Shown here: one piece after another, positions 32,331-45,900 of the stretch
Position numbering within the stretch: the first letter of the stretch is position 1
Layout of the letters: every line of letters starts with the position of its first letter
From: Thermothelomyces thermophilus ATCC 42464
Lineage: Eukaryota; Ascomycota; Sordariomycetes; Sordariales; Chaetomiaceae
Direction of reading: 5' to 3'
NCBI RefSeq assembly: GCF_000226095.1
Contig: NC_016476.1
Location: forward strand, 2,356,001 to 2,420,000
DNA length: 64,000 nucleotides
Notes under the pieces: generated by a model
Told to the model about the DNA's origin: nothing
Databases searched by the model: none
Seen by the model: the letters and a program-made list of their open reading frames with translations, nothing else
Position numbers and translations under genes: made by a program

Positions 32331-35300
32331 TCATCCCTTGACGACCTCACCCAACGCCTGCCACCCAGCCTTCTCCCATGGCGCAACCACAATCGCCCTT
32401 TGGGCATCCATAGCCCGGCCAGTCCCCGCATACGCCCTTGCCAGGTCCTCCGCCGCCACGTCTCCTCGGGGTGGCACCCCCTTCAACGCCACCCGCACCG
32501 CCATCTCGGCCGCGCTCTTCCCTTCCTCCCCTCCCGCCCCCCCGAGCTCCGCCCACCCATGCGGCAAGTGCGGGTGTAGCATGACATCCACCCTCGCCTG
32601 GTCCGCCTTGGCCTCCTCCTCCTCCTGTCCCTCCCCCTTGCCGAACGCCGCAATAGCCCTCAGCACCTCCCCGAGCTGCCTCTGGTCCGCTGGCGTCACG
32701 CCCTCGTCGCTCGCCCTCAAGCTCTGCAGCTCGGCCATGACCGCCTCGAGGCTCTCCTCGTCCTCGTCCAGGAGCGCGATGACACCCAGGAGCAGCACCG
32801 ACTGCACGTGATGCGGCGATCGCTCAATGACCTCGAACAGCACCTCGCGCGCCCGCTCCCGCGCCTCCTCCTTGCCCGTAGCCCACAGCACCTGCGCCAG
32901 AACGCACGCCACGTCCGGGTTGCCGTCCGACTCCTCGATGGCGAGGTCGAAGCACGCCACCGCATCGTCGACGCCGTCGCCCTGTTGTTGGTAGTACTTA
33001 GCCAGCCCCATCGTCACGTGCGCGCTCAGCCGGACGCGCTTGCGCTCCTCGGCCGTCAGCTCGCTGCTGTCGTCGCCGTCGTCGGTGTTGCTGAGCTGGA
33101 CGGCGAGCTCGGCCGCTTCGATGGCTTCCTCGTTGGACCCGATGGCGAGGTAGGCGCGGGCGAGGTCTGCTTTGGCGATGGCAAATCGCTTGAGGGATTC
33201 GGGCGACTCGGTGACTTCGTAATCCGATTCGACGGCGGCGCATATCTTTTCGAGGGTCGCAACCGTCCGGTCGTGCTCGTGGTTGCGCTCCTGGAAGAGG
33301 GCCGACAGGTGGCCGTAAACAACCTCTTGTGGATCGAGGCCTTGCAGCTGGCTGAGGGCGAGGATCGGTTGGACGAGCGATGTCACGGGCAAGCCGGACG
33401 GTGACTCCATGACGTGGTCAAACATGGAGATGGCAAAGTGCCGTCTGCTTGCCGTGGACGAGCTCTCCGAGATGTCCATGGCATGCGTGAACAGGCTGCG
33501 CGCTTCCTTCCGGTCACCGAGTAGCAGCGCCACCAAGCCCTGTCCGAGCCAGGCGTGTGCATAGTCAGGGTCCGCTGACTGTGCTTTCGTGAAGGCATCG
33601 TTCGCAAACTGGACGTCACCCTGGAGCAGTGCCAAGGTTCCGAGGTTCGTCCACGTGTGAGCGCCGCTCTCGTTCAGGTGCAGGCTGCGGACAAACGAGT
33701 GCTGCGAGACGGATGGGTTGACCACGCTGGTTACGACGCCAAGGGCGTTCCAGAATTCCGAATTGCCCGCTTCGAGCTCGATGGCTCGCTTGAAGCACGC
33801 GATTGCCGCTTTCAAGTACTTGGTCGCCTTCTTCCTCAGCCGCATGGGGAGACACATATGGGCCCGATGCTCAGCCCAGCCGAGGTTGTAGTATGCAACT
33901 GCCTGCGCGTGCGTGTCGTTGGCGGACACTTGTATGGCGCGTTTGTGGGCGAGTATGGTGGCATGCAGGACTTTGGTCAGCTCCTTTCCGATTTTGTTCT
34001 CGTCAGGGGTGGTCCCATTGACGACGGCGCCGACACCATCTCCTGACAGAATATCCGACTCGTCGACGCCGAGCAATTGCTGGACCGTGTCGGCAGGGAA
34101 CTCGGACAAGCGGCCCTGAACGCTCGAGAACAATGAGCAGGCATCTCCCACGGCTTTCCAGTAGTTGAACGTCTCTTTAATCTCCTGTGGAGCCTGCACC
34201 GCGAATTCGATTGTCTCCACGGCAAGATCGATCGATTTGCCAAAAAAGCCCTTGTGCAGGCTGTCCAAAGCGTTGTCCACCGTGGCCTGCATCAGAGAAA
34301 TTGCCACGCCAGCTTCGCCTGGACGGTCGGCGATTATACCACGGTAGAGGGTGATGGCCTCGTCAAAGTCGCCCAGCTCGCGGTTAACGTCCGCCAGAAT
34401 GAGCTTGGAAAACCACGTCTCCCCGGGGATATTTCCACCAGCAGCCTCTTCTAGCTTCTGAGCGTTCAAGATAGCCTTTGTCGCTGCAATGTACCGTCCG
34501 GACCCGTGATAACTCTCGCCTAGCCCGACCCACGAGTGGTAGTCATCCGGCGAAATCCTGAGTGCTGCCTGGAATGAGACGATAGCCTTGCGGTAATCCT
34601 GCTTGTTGAGTTCCGCCACACCAAGGGCGGCAAAGGGCCAGCTGATACCTTTGCGCTTCGACCCAGGCGGAGGTTTGACCTTCCCCGAGTCAACCACTCT
34701 CTGCGCGACAAGCTCGACTCGGTCCCAGTCGCCGTCGTCTGCGAAAGACCGGGCAAGCCTCTCTGCCGATTCCACCTCGGATGCTGAGAGCTCAAGCGCT
34801 TTTTGGAAGCACCTGCGCGCCCTCTTCTTGTCCTTCGCGTAATCCGCGTAGTACTTGCCCAGGATCGTGTAGGCGGGCGCGTAGTTGAGATTGTTTTTAA
34901 GACAATCGAGGAAGTACGCGTAGGCCCCCGATCGACTCTTCCTTGCCGCCCTTGACGTGTCGAGGTTCCAGATACAGTATCCGATGCGGTATTGGGTCTG
35001 CGCGAGGAGCTCCTTGTTCGTCTGCCCTCTCTTCGTGAGAAGCGGGAGACAGCTCTCCAGCTCATTCCTACTTGTCTCGAAGTCTCCTTTCAGGGCTTTG
35101 ACCCAGGCAGCTTCCGTCCTTACGCGAAGGTTGCCTGGGTCGCGCTGCAGTGCCCGCTCCAAGAAGTCAATGGCCTCGGTATACTCCTCTTCCTCCTCGT
35201 ATATCAGGCCCACACCAATCATGGCGCCGGTTGAAGAAGGGTCGTGCGCCAGGACTTTGTCAAAAAGGCTCTTGGCCTCTTGATGGTGCCGCGGCGACTG

Positions 35301-36663
35301 ATAGAAAATCAGCGCCGTGCCAAGATACAACGAAAGGGCGTCCTCAGTATTCCGGAACGGCAGTCCAGTCCTGGAGCGCTCTGCCTTCAGATGGTCGAGA
35401 GCCCTGCGCATAAGCTCGACGTTGCTCTCGTGATCCTCGATGTGCTGGTAGTATTCGCCCGCCAGCCGGAATGCGAACAGCGAGTCGGCGCTGCTGACAC
35501 CCTCCATGATCATCAGCAGTCGATCGTCATCGGTTAGGGGAACATATGTCGTCGGCGCGCCTCCTCCTTCGTCGTCTTCACTCTCGTCCTCGCTCTCCGC
35601 ATTTGTAGAAGACTTGGGTTGCTGCGCCGGCTCCTTGGGAAAGGGCGAGATGTCGCTGGTGAGGAAACCCATGATGACCCTATTGAGATCACTGTCCGGG
35701 AAGAAGGTACAGTATTGCCTCAGCACAGTGACGTCCCAGTCCCGTATATCCTTATGGTCCTGCCAGTTGATGGTGATGTCCCAGGCAAACTTGAACGGGT
35801 GCCTGATAATGACCATGTCATTTGCAAGTTTCTGGACTATGGCCGCTTCTCGTTCCTTTTGCTCGCCCGGAGGCCACGCCAGAAGCCTATCATAGCAGTA
35901 TTGAATAAGCTTCTCCTCGTACGTTCGGCGCACATCGTCGTCGGTGGCCCAGTTGATCAGTTGTCCATAGATGTAACCCAGCTTGCTCTGGCTGTAGACC
36001 TCTCGTTTCACCTCAAGGGTCACCTCGCTAACTCGGGCGCCTATCCGGGTTCGCCGCTCGCCGATCAGAGTGTTAATCCGCTTCTTTTCGTCTGCCTCGA
36101 CGATCTGGGCCTGAATCTCGTATGTCTTTGCCGGATGGGGGACGCGGCCCTCCAGGGCTGGGTAGATGGGGCTCTCGGGGAGAATCAGATCCAAGGCGTC
36201 CACATACTGGGCCCGCTCACCCTGTGTCCGCGCAAAGTCGATAAACTTGTCGACGACGTCTTGGCACTTGTACATCTCGTTGGCGTCACGGAAGATCTCG
36301 GCCAACTTGAGGGCAGCATGCTGATATTGTTTAAGTTTCTTTCCGCGTTGCCTCTGGTACAGCTTGATGAGGCCCTGCCATGCTTGGGGGTCATTGGGCT
36401 TTAACCTAGTCGCTGTGAGGTATGTGCTTTCTGAGCGGTCGAACTGGTTTGCCTTGTCCAGGGCGAAAGCGAGGAATATGTGTCTGGAGAGTTAGCACAT
36501 GTTGCGCATCATCACCCTCGCAGAAGCTGGATGCATGTACATACGCTTGATAGTTCTTAGGGTCTTTCTGGAGAACATCCTCTGCAGCCTCGATAGCCTC
36601 AGTCCATTTTTGCTGCTTGATTGCCTCGTTGATCCCCTTCAGCAGGGCCTTGGTGCCTGACAT
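32331..36663 (-). CDS. SKI3: Superkiller protein Ski3 (TPR scaffold)
   Basis: Ski3 is the TPR scaffold of the Ski2-Ski3-Ski8 complex that feeds RNA to the cytoplasmic exosome. Model: exons 36545-36663 and 32331-36483, giving 1,423 residues, about the length of yeast Ski3. The N terminus (MSGTKALLKGINEAIKQQKW) begins with TPR repeats that continue through much of the protein. Examples are GVGLIYEEEEEYTEAIDFLE, SWVGLGESYHGSGRYIAATK and HAWLGQGLVALLLGDRKEAR. The intron is 61 nt (GTATGT, branch GTGCTAAC, TCCAG) and splits an Ala codon. Glu-rich linkers lie near residue 295 and in the C-terminal part. It is head-to-head with UTP22. No frameshift was seen across the 4-kb second exon. Confidence 0.94.
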
Positions 36664-37253
36664 CGTCTCTCTCGACTATGGAGTGAATATCCCGTCGAAT
36701 CAGAGGGTGATCGGGAGATCTTGCAACGTCGACGGGTTCGGAGACTGTCCTAGTTTCTGATAGAAGTTCGAGAATAAACTGCTGTGGAAGAAGAAATGAG
36801 GTGGGGCTTTGGCAGGGAGTGACCTTGCTTTGGGAAAGCTTCGTGAACGTGATTCAGGAGAGTCGAGCCGAAACCAGACGGGAATCAAGGCCGACGCAGA
36901 AAATGCGCCTCATGCACAGTACCGTAAGCGCTTATGATATGTATACGTCAATTGATGCAGACATGTGTTTTGTCCGCCCTATGCAGCAGCAGCTCAAGCG
37001 AGTGGCTCGAGGTCTCGAGACCTTGCGATAGTGAGCTGTTGAGTGAGCATCATGATGTCCGGGGTGGGCTGGCGCCAAAAGCACCCCGCCAGATCCTGGT
37101 GGGGCGTTATCTTATCACACAGTGGGTCCGTCTTTATCGAAAAAAATATCCCCAGAAAAAGTCGCGGCAAGCAACGTTGACCTGACTTTTTGGCCGTGGA
37201 AGCTGCGTCTCTATGCGCCCAGCATCTTTCGGCACGACCTCGTCCCCCTAGCA
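36664..37253. promoter_or_regulatory. Shared divergent promoter region, SKI3 / UTP22
   Basis: Two RNA-processing genes share these 590 bases. No gene lies between them. CGATA/TATCG-like and GCTCGAG elements are present but I cannot assign a factor. Confidence 0.5.
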
Positions 37254-40200
37254 ATGGACTCGACACCGGCAAAGCGGAGGAAGCTTGACCACTCGCAAGA
37301 TGATGCCGAGATCCTCTTGCAATCCGCAGCCTCAACCGGGATCTCTCGGTCTAGGGCCTTTATTCTCGAGACAGAAGAGCTACTAGATTCGGTGCGCTTG
37401 GATTACGAAACCGCTCTGGATGGCGCCGACAATCTTTTGCACCGGATTAAAGGCACGATTGAGGGCATTAAACCCCATGAGGCGCTCCCGGTACGAGAAG
37501 GAACTCTGCCACGAACAGGGCTCAATTGCTAACTGGCACCAGATCGCTCAAGCAGCGTCCAAGCTCGAGAAGACAACCAAGATTAAAGTTCCCTTCCCAG
37601 ACCCGCAGCCGCAGGAGAACTCCAACTACAAGGTTGCATTTGCCAAACCAGCACAATTCAATGTTGTCGGTAGCTATGTCTCCAAGACGATGATCAAGAC
37701 GCAAAAGGACCACGGCGTCGATATGGTGATCGTCATTCCCAAGGAGATCCTGCAAGAGAAGGATTATCTTCACCTGCGTTACTTCTACAAGCGGGCGTAC
37801 TATCTGGCTGTCGTCGCCTCTTCGCTGCGGGAAGAATTCGGGAGTGAGGCCCAGTTGTCCTACGAATATCTCAACGGCAACCCTCTGTGCCCCGTTCTCG
37901 CCATCCAGCCAAACGTCTCGAAAGAAGCAGAATTGGAGACGTCGGGAAAAGGGAGGGTCTTGGATTTCAGGATACGGATTCTACCTTGCGCGCCAGACGG
38001 CTTCTTCCCAACAGCAAAACTCCATCTGGGGGCCACTCTCGTTCGCAAGAACCGCGATGGTGAATCGAATACTTCTGAACCCACGTCGTTTTACAACTCG
38101 ACACTCGTTGCCGAGAGCTGCTTTCTGCCATACCTCAAGGTCCTCCGGCAAGCGGAAAAGAAATGCGCAGCCTTCAAGAACGCCTGCATTTTAGGCCGTA
38201 TCTGGCTACAACAAAGAGGTTTCGGCGGGGACATTTCGCAGGGTGGATTTGGCCACTTTGAATGGGCGGTTCTACTAGCCCTCCTCCTTCAAGGTGGTGA
38301 GGCCAAAGCTCTCTCTCCCTCGCTCAGCGCCACCCAACTATTCAAGGCCCTCGTCCAGTTCTTGTCGGTGACCAACTTCGCCGAGAAACCTTGCGTCTTT
38401 GGCCCCGGGAAACCGGATCTGGAATCTTACTGTGAAGTCACCCCAATCCTCTACGATTCTGCTAGGCAACTCAACATTGCGTTCAAAATGGGTCCTTGGT
38501 CGGCTGCTTTGCTTCATCAACACGCGAAATGGACGAGAAGCTTGCTTGCTAACAGCTCGGTGGACCAATTCAATCCGACCTTCATTCTTAAGGCGGACAT
38601 CCCATTACACAGCTTCGACCTGGTTGCGCGTCTGAAGATCGATGAGGCACCAGCAGACACAGGTGCGGACTCGCGGGGGCCAGCCTGGCAAGTCAGCAAC
38701 AAGGCTTATCAGATCCTGAAACGGGCTCTGGTCGACAAGGAGATGGGGCAAAGAGCCCGCTTAATCCACATGCAAGTTCCGGCTTGCCACCGGTCATGGC
38801 CCCTGACTGAGGGACTCGGGTCGCAGGCCACATCACCAGTGGAGATAAGAATACTTTTTGACCCCATTAACATGGCGCGGACCGTTGACCGCGGCCCGTC
38901 TGCCGGACCAAGCGCCGAAGAAAAGAAGGCGTGCGAGAACTTCCGTAAGTTCTGGGGTGATAAATCCGAGCTCAGACGCTTTGAGCGTGACTCCATCCGG
39001 GAAACGCTCATTTGGACCTCGACCACGCCTTTCGGTATCTGCGAGGAGATCATTCGGTACATTCTCGGTCGGCACCTGCGCATTGGACACCTCCATGAGG
39101 AGATAAGCGTCTATGGCGACGGGCTTCCTGCCTTGTTATCCCTGAAGCCCGCCGACACAGCTTCGTTTAATGTGGCCAAGAAGGCATTCGGTGCCTTTGA
39201 ACGCGATATTCGGGATCTGGATGAGTTGCCCCTCCGCGTCAGACAGGTCGCCCCCATTTGCCCGGAACTCCGGCAGGCGTCTGTCAAGACTCCAACATTT
39301 GGATCGTCAAAATCGGGCCCTCGGCCACTGGAATGCGTCATCTCATTCGAGGCGTCGGGCAAATGGCCCGACAGCCTTGTTGCCATCCAGCGGACAAAGA
39401 TCGCTTTTCTCTTGATGATCGGCAGCCTCCTAGAGCGCAGCAAGCCCGGCGAGCTCAAGACGCACGTCGGGCTTGAGAACGCCAAGTATGAAACTGAGAA
39501 TCTTGCCTTTCTAGACGTTATTTACGAATCTGGACCCTCGTTCCGTCTTCGGATACACAGCGATCTGGAGGAGTCGCTGCTAGAACGTCAGGTCAAGGAT
39601 AAAACATCGGAGCAGTACCTTAGACAGCGGGCCACGACACTCCTCGCGACATTCAGGCGGCTATACACCAACCTACCTCTGCACAACCAATACATTTCCA
39701 CTTGCGCCACGCGCTTCCCGGCCTTGTCACCGACGATTCGTCTCGTCAAACACTGGTTCAACGTCCACAAGCTGTCATGCCACTTTACCGAGGAGTTCAT
39801 CGAACTCGCCGTTCTCCACGTCTTCCTCTCTCCATACCCTTGGGATGCTCCCTCGAGCATCAACACTGGTTTCATGCGAACCTTGTTATTCCTTTCCCAT
39901 TGGGATTGGCGCTCAGAGCCCCTAGTGGTCGACACGAGCGGTGAGATGACGGCATCAGAAAGGGCATCGATCTCGACCCGCCTTGAAGCGTGGCGTAAGA
40001 TTGACCCCAATATGAACCACACCGTTCTCCTTGTAGCCACCTCCCAGGAGCCAAGCGGGGTCGCGTGGACGACAGCAGATGGCCAGGCGAAGCCATCAAA
40101 AGTGGTTGCCGCACGGATGACGTCCCTCGCTAAGAGCGCCTCCCGTTTGATCAGGGAGCAGGGTGTGGAACTCGACCACCGGCGGTTGTTTGTGCCTTCG

Positions 40201-40674
40201 CTTAAGGAGTACGATGTCCTCATCCACCTGAACAGCAAGGCGTTCAAGAGCACGCTAAAGACGTATGCCAACATCGATCCCGAAGAGGAAGAGGAAGTCG
40301 CCCGGCCCAAATTCAAGAATCTTGACGAGCGGACTGGACAGGAGCCACTGCCTTTGGCGCAGCATCCTGCGGATCTGTTTTTGGAGCACCTCAATGCAAC
40401 ATACGGAGGACCACTCGTTTTCTTCCGTGGTAGTGTGGAGGACAACACCATCGGGGCGATCTGGAACCCACAGATGCAAAGGCGGAGTTTCAGGATTAAC
40501 CTGCCGACTTCCTACAAGCCTGTAGCAGCAGGGAAGAAACAATCCAAGAGCGACGAACACGAAGATGATGAGGAGGCGGACTTAGTAGATGTCAACAAAG
40601 AGGCGATCTTATCAGAGATTGCGAGAATCGGGGCGGATTTGGTGGAAAAGATCGAGGTGAAAAGTGCATCATAA
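37254..40674 (+). CDS. UTP22: U3 snoRNP / UTP-C component Utp22 (Nrap family)
   Basis: Utp22 is a nucleolar protein of the small-subunit processome, needed for 18S rRNA maturation, and it links to Rrp7 and casein kinase 2 in the UTP-C module. Model: exons 37254-37490 and 37543-40674, giving 1,122 residues, near human NOL6/Nrap. The start MDSTPAKRRKLDH is basic. Nrap domains run through the protein: KVPFPDPQPQENSNYKVAF, then ILGRIWLQQRGFGG, VRQVAPICPEL, PTIRLVKHWFNVHKLSCHF and LFLEHLNATYGGPLVFF. The intron (GTACGA, branch TTGCTAAC, ACCAG; 52 nt) lies after residue 79 and joins LPIAQAASKLEK. An in-frame upstream reading that retains the intron is possible only with a frame change. Confidence 0.94.
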
Positions 40675-40918
40675 TGAGCTGCCTTCGATGAGTGTACACT
40701 GAATAGAACAATCTCGGGGAAACCACCACAGAATTGCTTAGTGAACCACGTCAATTTGATCATCATACGCGAATCCCATCACACAAAATGCGAACCGTCT
40801 AGGGTATGAACTCAGCTCTCCAAACCCTCCTATCCCATACCAAAAGATACTCCGATTAGTATCCTCATATGACGGCGTCGATGTGCTTCGCTCTCGCCTC
40901 TTTTTTGGTGGTGACCGG

Positions 40919-41909
40919 CTAATGCACCATAGCCTCCGGCTGCTTGTGTACCGCAGGCTCGGGCCGGTCAACATCCATCTCATCACCCTCATCTCCCTCA
41001 ACGCCTTCAGCGCCCTCAGCGCCCTCGCCGCCCTCTTGGTCGATGCCATCGTCCTCCTCCAAGATCTCTTCCTCGCTCTCGCCCTCAATGTCGACACTAC
41101 CCTCGTCCGACAGGTCCTCTTCGTCGACAACACCGTCGGGTCCCTCTACGCCGTCCATCTGCGCGTCCCCACTGCCGTCGAGAGCCTCGGCCTCTTCTTC
41201 TTCGGCAAGCTCGTCGGCGCCGTACTCCTCTTCATCGGCGACGAGATCAGCCTCAGGCTGCTCCGGAGGGAACTCGGGAGGCGCCGAAGCTTCGGAATCC
41301 CTGTGAGGTCATCGTTAGCTTCTGTAACATCAAGGGGAATGGGGGGAGGGGGAGGGACAAGAGAATGCGTGTAACAGCATACCACTTGATAGCAAACCTC
41401 GTGACGCGTGGTTTGTTCGCGAGCACGTTGCGGCGAATCTTGTCGATCTCGGGCTTAGCGGGCGGGTTGTCGCGCAGCTCCTCGCTTTCGTATTCGTTGT
41501 TGACGTAGTAGCCGACGCGTACAAACTCGCGGCCGTCGTAGGCGCACGTCAGTAGGATCACCGTCACGCCGAGCAGCTCATCGATCGGGATGCGCTTCGT
41601 GTCAGGCGGATCCGCCTCGAAGACGAACTTGTTGATGCCCACGGGGATCGGCCCGACCAGCAGCGAATCCAGCTCCTGGTCGTAGTGGTCCGACTGCGCC
41701 GAGCCGACATACGTGAGTTTCCACTCGAGATCTGCCACGGGGGAGGGTTAAGTTAGTTGATCGGGCGTGTTGCGATAAGGCGAAGGAAACCCAAACGCAC
41801 CCTTCTGCAGTGGCTCCAAGCACTCAAAGGTGATTTCGAACTCGTACTTGTCGGTGAACTTGGCGGGGTTGTTGATCACGTTAACCCCGAGAAGGGAGAC
41901 GACAGACAT
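40919..41909 (-). CDS. ASF1: Histone H3-H4 chaperone Asf1
   Basis: Asf1 binds the H3-H4 dimer and hands histones to CAF-1 and HIRA. Model: exons 41801-41909, 41383-41731 and 40919-41300, giving 279 residues. The conserved core is complete: [58 protein letters not shown] and [20 protein letters not shown], ending in VTRFAIKW at about 152. The remaining 125 residues are an Asp/Glu-rich tail, as in fungal Asf1. Introns are GTGCGT...GGCAG and GTATGC...CACAG. The third exon encodes only the tail. It converges with UTP22 and is head-to-head with RNA14. Confidence 0.96.
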
Positions 41910-42986
41910 CTTGGCGATAAGCGGTCGTGATGTGTGGTATTTCGGTTGATAATAGTGCGCAAGAGAAAGAAAAACCCGTGAAGCTGTTCCTCTGCAGAGA
42001 CGGAAAACTAGTCTCGAGACACGAGTTTGGGCCGTTCGAGGCGCGAGGTGGTTGCGGCCAGGGAGAAGCGGTGTCTGAGGAAAGCGCTAGGGGAAATAGC
42101 CGTGTTTGTTTTGGCCGCCTTCTCACTCAAATATGGGACTCCGCGCTTTGAGGGGTCGCTGGCAAGGTGGGCTGCACACTTTTGGGGGGCCCTTCGGTCG
42201 AGGAGCAGTCGCGTTGCAGGGGTCAGGTCGCGTAAATTGAGCGCAGCCCAGAACGCGTCGATGGCGCCCGATCTTGCGGGAGACCCACAACTCTGAAGAA
42301 TGTAGCTGGCTTAGCCGCAATGGTTGTGTACTCGTATGAGGAGCAGGGTGGCGTCCAGCCCCATTTGTGCCACACCATAGTGGGTCCGCCAGCTTCCCAG
42401 GCAAGAGCTCCAACCAGCTGTGGCTCCGGCCTCGTTTTTTTCCAGGCGCGAACCTGCTGCCGGTTGAGAGACCAGCAGAGCACAGCACAATAGCATCGCC
42501 GGCCATTGAGTAGGCTCATGCAATAGTGAATAGCATCTCCCACAATCAGCGCGCGGTCGCAATCGTTGCGATTACTACTTGATTTCATTGTGTGTTCGCG
42601 TCTTTATTCAAGCACAGCATGCAGCCGTCGCGTTTCCTTTCCACCCTTGACTAAAAGCAGTGTTCCGCCATCTCGAGCGAGACTGGAGCTCTTGAGAGAA
42701 TCCGTTACGCCTATCTCTACAACCAAACCTCGGCTCCCCCAATCCACGGCGCCAACTCGATACCAGATCGCGATACCCAAGCCTCTCGCTCCACGCCGAC
42801 GCAAACTCCAGCCGACACTGCAGTCGCCGACACTCGCCGCACCCCAACGCCGCTCCGCTGTCTTGACATTGTTGTCCTGATACATCGCTCTGCCTCCAAC
42901 GAAAAGCGGACGTTCAACCGCGGCACTCCCTTGCGTCTGCGACCTGACCATTCGCCCTCTCAGGAGCACATCAGTCTACCTAGGCA
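41910..42986. promoter_or_regulatory. Divergent promoter region, ASF1 / RNA14
   Basis: These 1,077 bases between the two ATGs have no supported gene. Frames of 100-130 codons overlap on both strands and show no family features. The RNA14-proximal part (42640-42980) is a C-rich leader typical of filamentous fungi. Confidence 0.5.
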
Positions 42987-45900
42987 ATGGCTGAATACGA
43001 TCCCGCTCACCAGGGCGCCTCGTGGAATGAGAATGGGGGCTATGAGGTGACAGTTGGCAACACTCAGGAGAATAATCCGCAGCATAGCACCGATCAAGAT
43101 CAAGCAGAGTATTCCGTTGATTCGGCCCATCATGATCCAGGTGACGTCCCATCTCCTGGTGGTGCCACCGACGATGTGGGTGACTACGATCCCGAGTCAG
43201 TCACAGCTGAACCGGCTCCTGCTGCGGCGCCTCAGGTGTCTGCGAGCCCCTCAGCATCTACCGCGCCCCCCCAGCGTGCCGCTAAGCAAAAGCCGCGGAC
43301 GGCAGGAGGCTTCCTAGTGGGAGACTCTGATTCTGAAGATGATAATGAGGCACCGGTTCCTGCATCGAGTGGTCATGTCCCCGACGCCGCATCACAGTCT
43401 TCTGTCCCACATGCTTCTCTTCAGCAGCATCCCATTGCTGCCAAACAGGCTACTGCCGCCTCGTCCACTGCAGATCCTGCCCCTCAGGTGAATGCTCCTC
43501 CTACCAATCAGCAGGAGAATGGAAACACCAGCGCTACAATCTCGGCCGCGGCTGGTCCAGCCACTGTTGACAAGATCGCCCAACTGGAGGAACGGGTCCG
43601 AGACGACCCCCGGGGTGCCATGGATGCCTGGCTCGCGCTGATCGCCGAATACCGGTCCAAGAACGACATTGAAAAGTCGAGACTGATCTATGACCGCTTC
43701 CTTGCGGTCTTCCCCCAAGCCGTAAGTCGATGCGCCCAATGTTGAGGACGTTGCAATTAGCTGATGTCGTTGAAACAGGCCGATATCTGGGCGGAATATC
43801 TCACAATGGAGCTCGACATGAATTACTTTCCAGAGGCCGAGCTTATCTTCAATAGGTCGCTCATGTCAACACCAAATGTTAATCTGTGGACCAAGTATCT
43901 GGACTACATCCGTCGGAGAAACGACCTCAATGATAGCACCGGCAATGCTCGCCAGACTGTCTCCCGCGCCTATGAATTCGTGATTGACAACATTGGCCTG
44001 GACAAGGATTCTGGCAAGATATGGGCCGAGTACATCCAGTTTCTCAAATTTGGACCCGGCACAGTCGGGGGAAGCCAGTGGCAAGACCAGCAGAAGATGG
44101 ACCAGCTGCGCAAGGCGTACCAGCGGGCGATTTGTGTGCCGATTAGCAACGTCAATACCCTGTGGAAGGAATACGACCAGTTCGAGATGGGGCTCAACAA
44201 GCTGACCGGCCGCAAGTACTTGGCCGAGAAGTCGGCATCGTACATGTCCGCCAAGAGCGCGTACACGGCCCTCGAGAACATCACTCGGGGCCTGCAACGC
44301 ACTACTCTCCCCCGCCTCCCGCCCGCTCCTGGCTTTGACGGCGATCAGGAGTACATGGAGCAGGTCGAGATCTGGAAGAAGTGGATCGCTTGGGAGAAGT
44401 CGGACCCTCTCGATCTCAAGGACGACAAGGAGCAACCGGGTCTCTACCAAAAGCGCATTCTCTATGTCTATAACCAGGCTCTCATGGCTCTCCGGTTCTG
44501 GCCCGAGATGTGGGTTGATGCCGCTCAATGGTGCTTCGACAATAACATCACGTCCAAGGACGGGAGCCCCACCGGACTCGACTTCCTCACCAGGGGTATT
44601 GAGGCAAACCCCGAAAGTGTTCTGCTCGCTCTGAAGCATGCCGACTACATCGAGTCTACCTATCCAATCGAGGAGACCGACGAGTCAAAGATTGCTCGCG
44701 GCAAGGCCGTTCGCGCTCCCTACGACAAAGTCTTGGACACGCTCTATGGCATCATCAAGCGCCTCAAGGAACGCGAGGCCGCGGAAATTGCCCGCATCGA
44801 AGAGGCTGCCAAGTCGGCTGGCGAAAACACCACCAACAACAAGTCTGACGACGATGACGAGGATGAGGATGACGCCGGATCCTCGGACAAGGCCCCGAAG
44901 AATAGCAAGGTAAGCGACCAACTTCGAGCTATCAAGCAGGGGTTCGCTGCGCAGACTCAGCTGCTCTCACGGACCATCTCCTTTGTCTGGATCGCCTTGA
45001 TTCGCGCGATGCGCCGTATCCAGGGCAAGGGAAAGCCCAACACGGAGCTCGGCGGCATGCGGCAGGCTTTCCAAGATGCGCGCCATCGTGGCCGTCTTAC
45101 CAGCGACGTATATGCTGCAGTTGCCCAACTGGAGTGGACCATCTACAAGGACCCGGCGGGAGGCAAAATCTTTGACCGAGGTGCCAAACTGTTTCCCGAA
45201 GATGAGAATTTCGCATTGGAGAACATCAAGTACCTCCATTCCCGTGATGACACCACCAGTAAGCAACCCACTTATGTGCTGCACTTGATCCATTCCTGAC
45301 TTGCGTAGATGCTCGCGTGCTGTTCGAAACTGTCGTCAACCGCCTGACCCAGAAGCCTGAGCTTGTGCATAAGGCTAAACCTCTCTATGCCTACTTTCAC
45401 AAGTATGAATCGCAGTTCGGAGAGCTGTCTCAGATCGCGAAGTTGGAGAAGCGCATGGCAGAGCTCTTCCCCGAGGACCCGAAGCTGGCTCACTTCAGTG
45501 CGCGGTATTCGACCGACAAGTTCGACCCGATCGCCGCTAGGATCATTGTGTCGCCCATGACGCAACTCAGGCCCAAACAGTTGATACCTTCGATCGAGAA
45601 AGGCGCCTCCGCTCAGGACTCCCCTCGTCCACCGCCTCTCGCGTCGCGCGCGAGTCCCGCGTCTCACACATTACCTGCGACAAATTCCCCAAAGCGACCT
45701 TTGCCCGCTGACGATTTCGAAGAGCCCCCACGCAAGATTCAGCGCAACGATTTCAGCGAGTTCCAGCGCGGCGCGTCGCCGCTTAAAGGTGCTGCCGGCC
45801 GCCGCCTGGACCAGCAGCGCCGTCTGCAGGGCCAAGGCGCTGCCTCATATGCCGCTGCGCCAGCTCCGATTGCTCGGGACATCACCTTCCTCCTGAGCCA

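Noticed and set aside
39588-40451. 287-codon minus-strand frame
   Set aside because: It lies opposite well-conserved UTP22 coding sequence.
44910-44960. Possible GTAAGC donor inside RNA14
   Set aside because: The sequence through it (VSDQLRAIKQGF then RTISFVWIALIRAM) is continuous with the conserved family, so no intron is needed.
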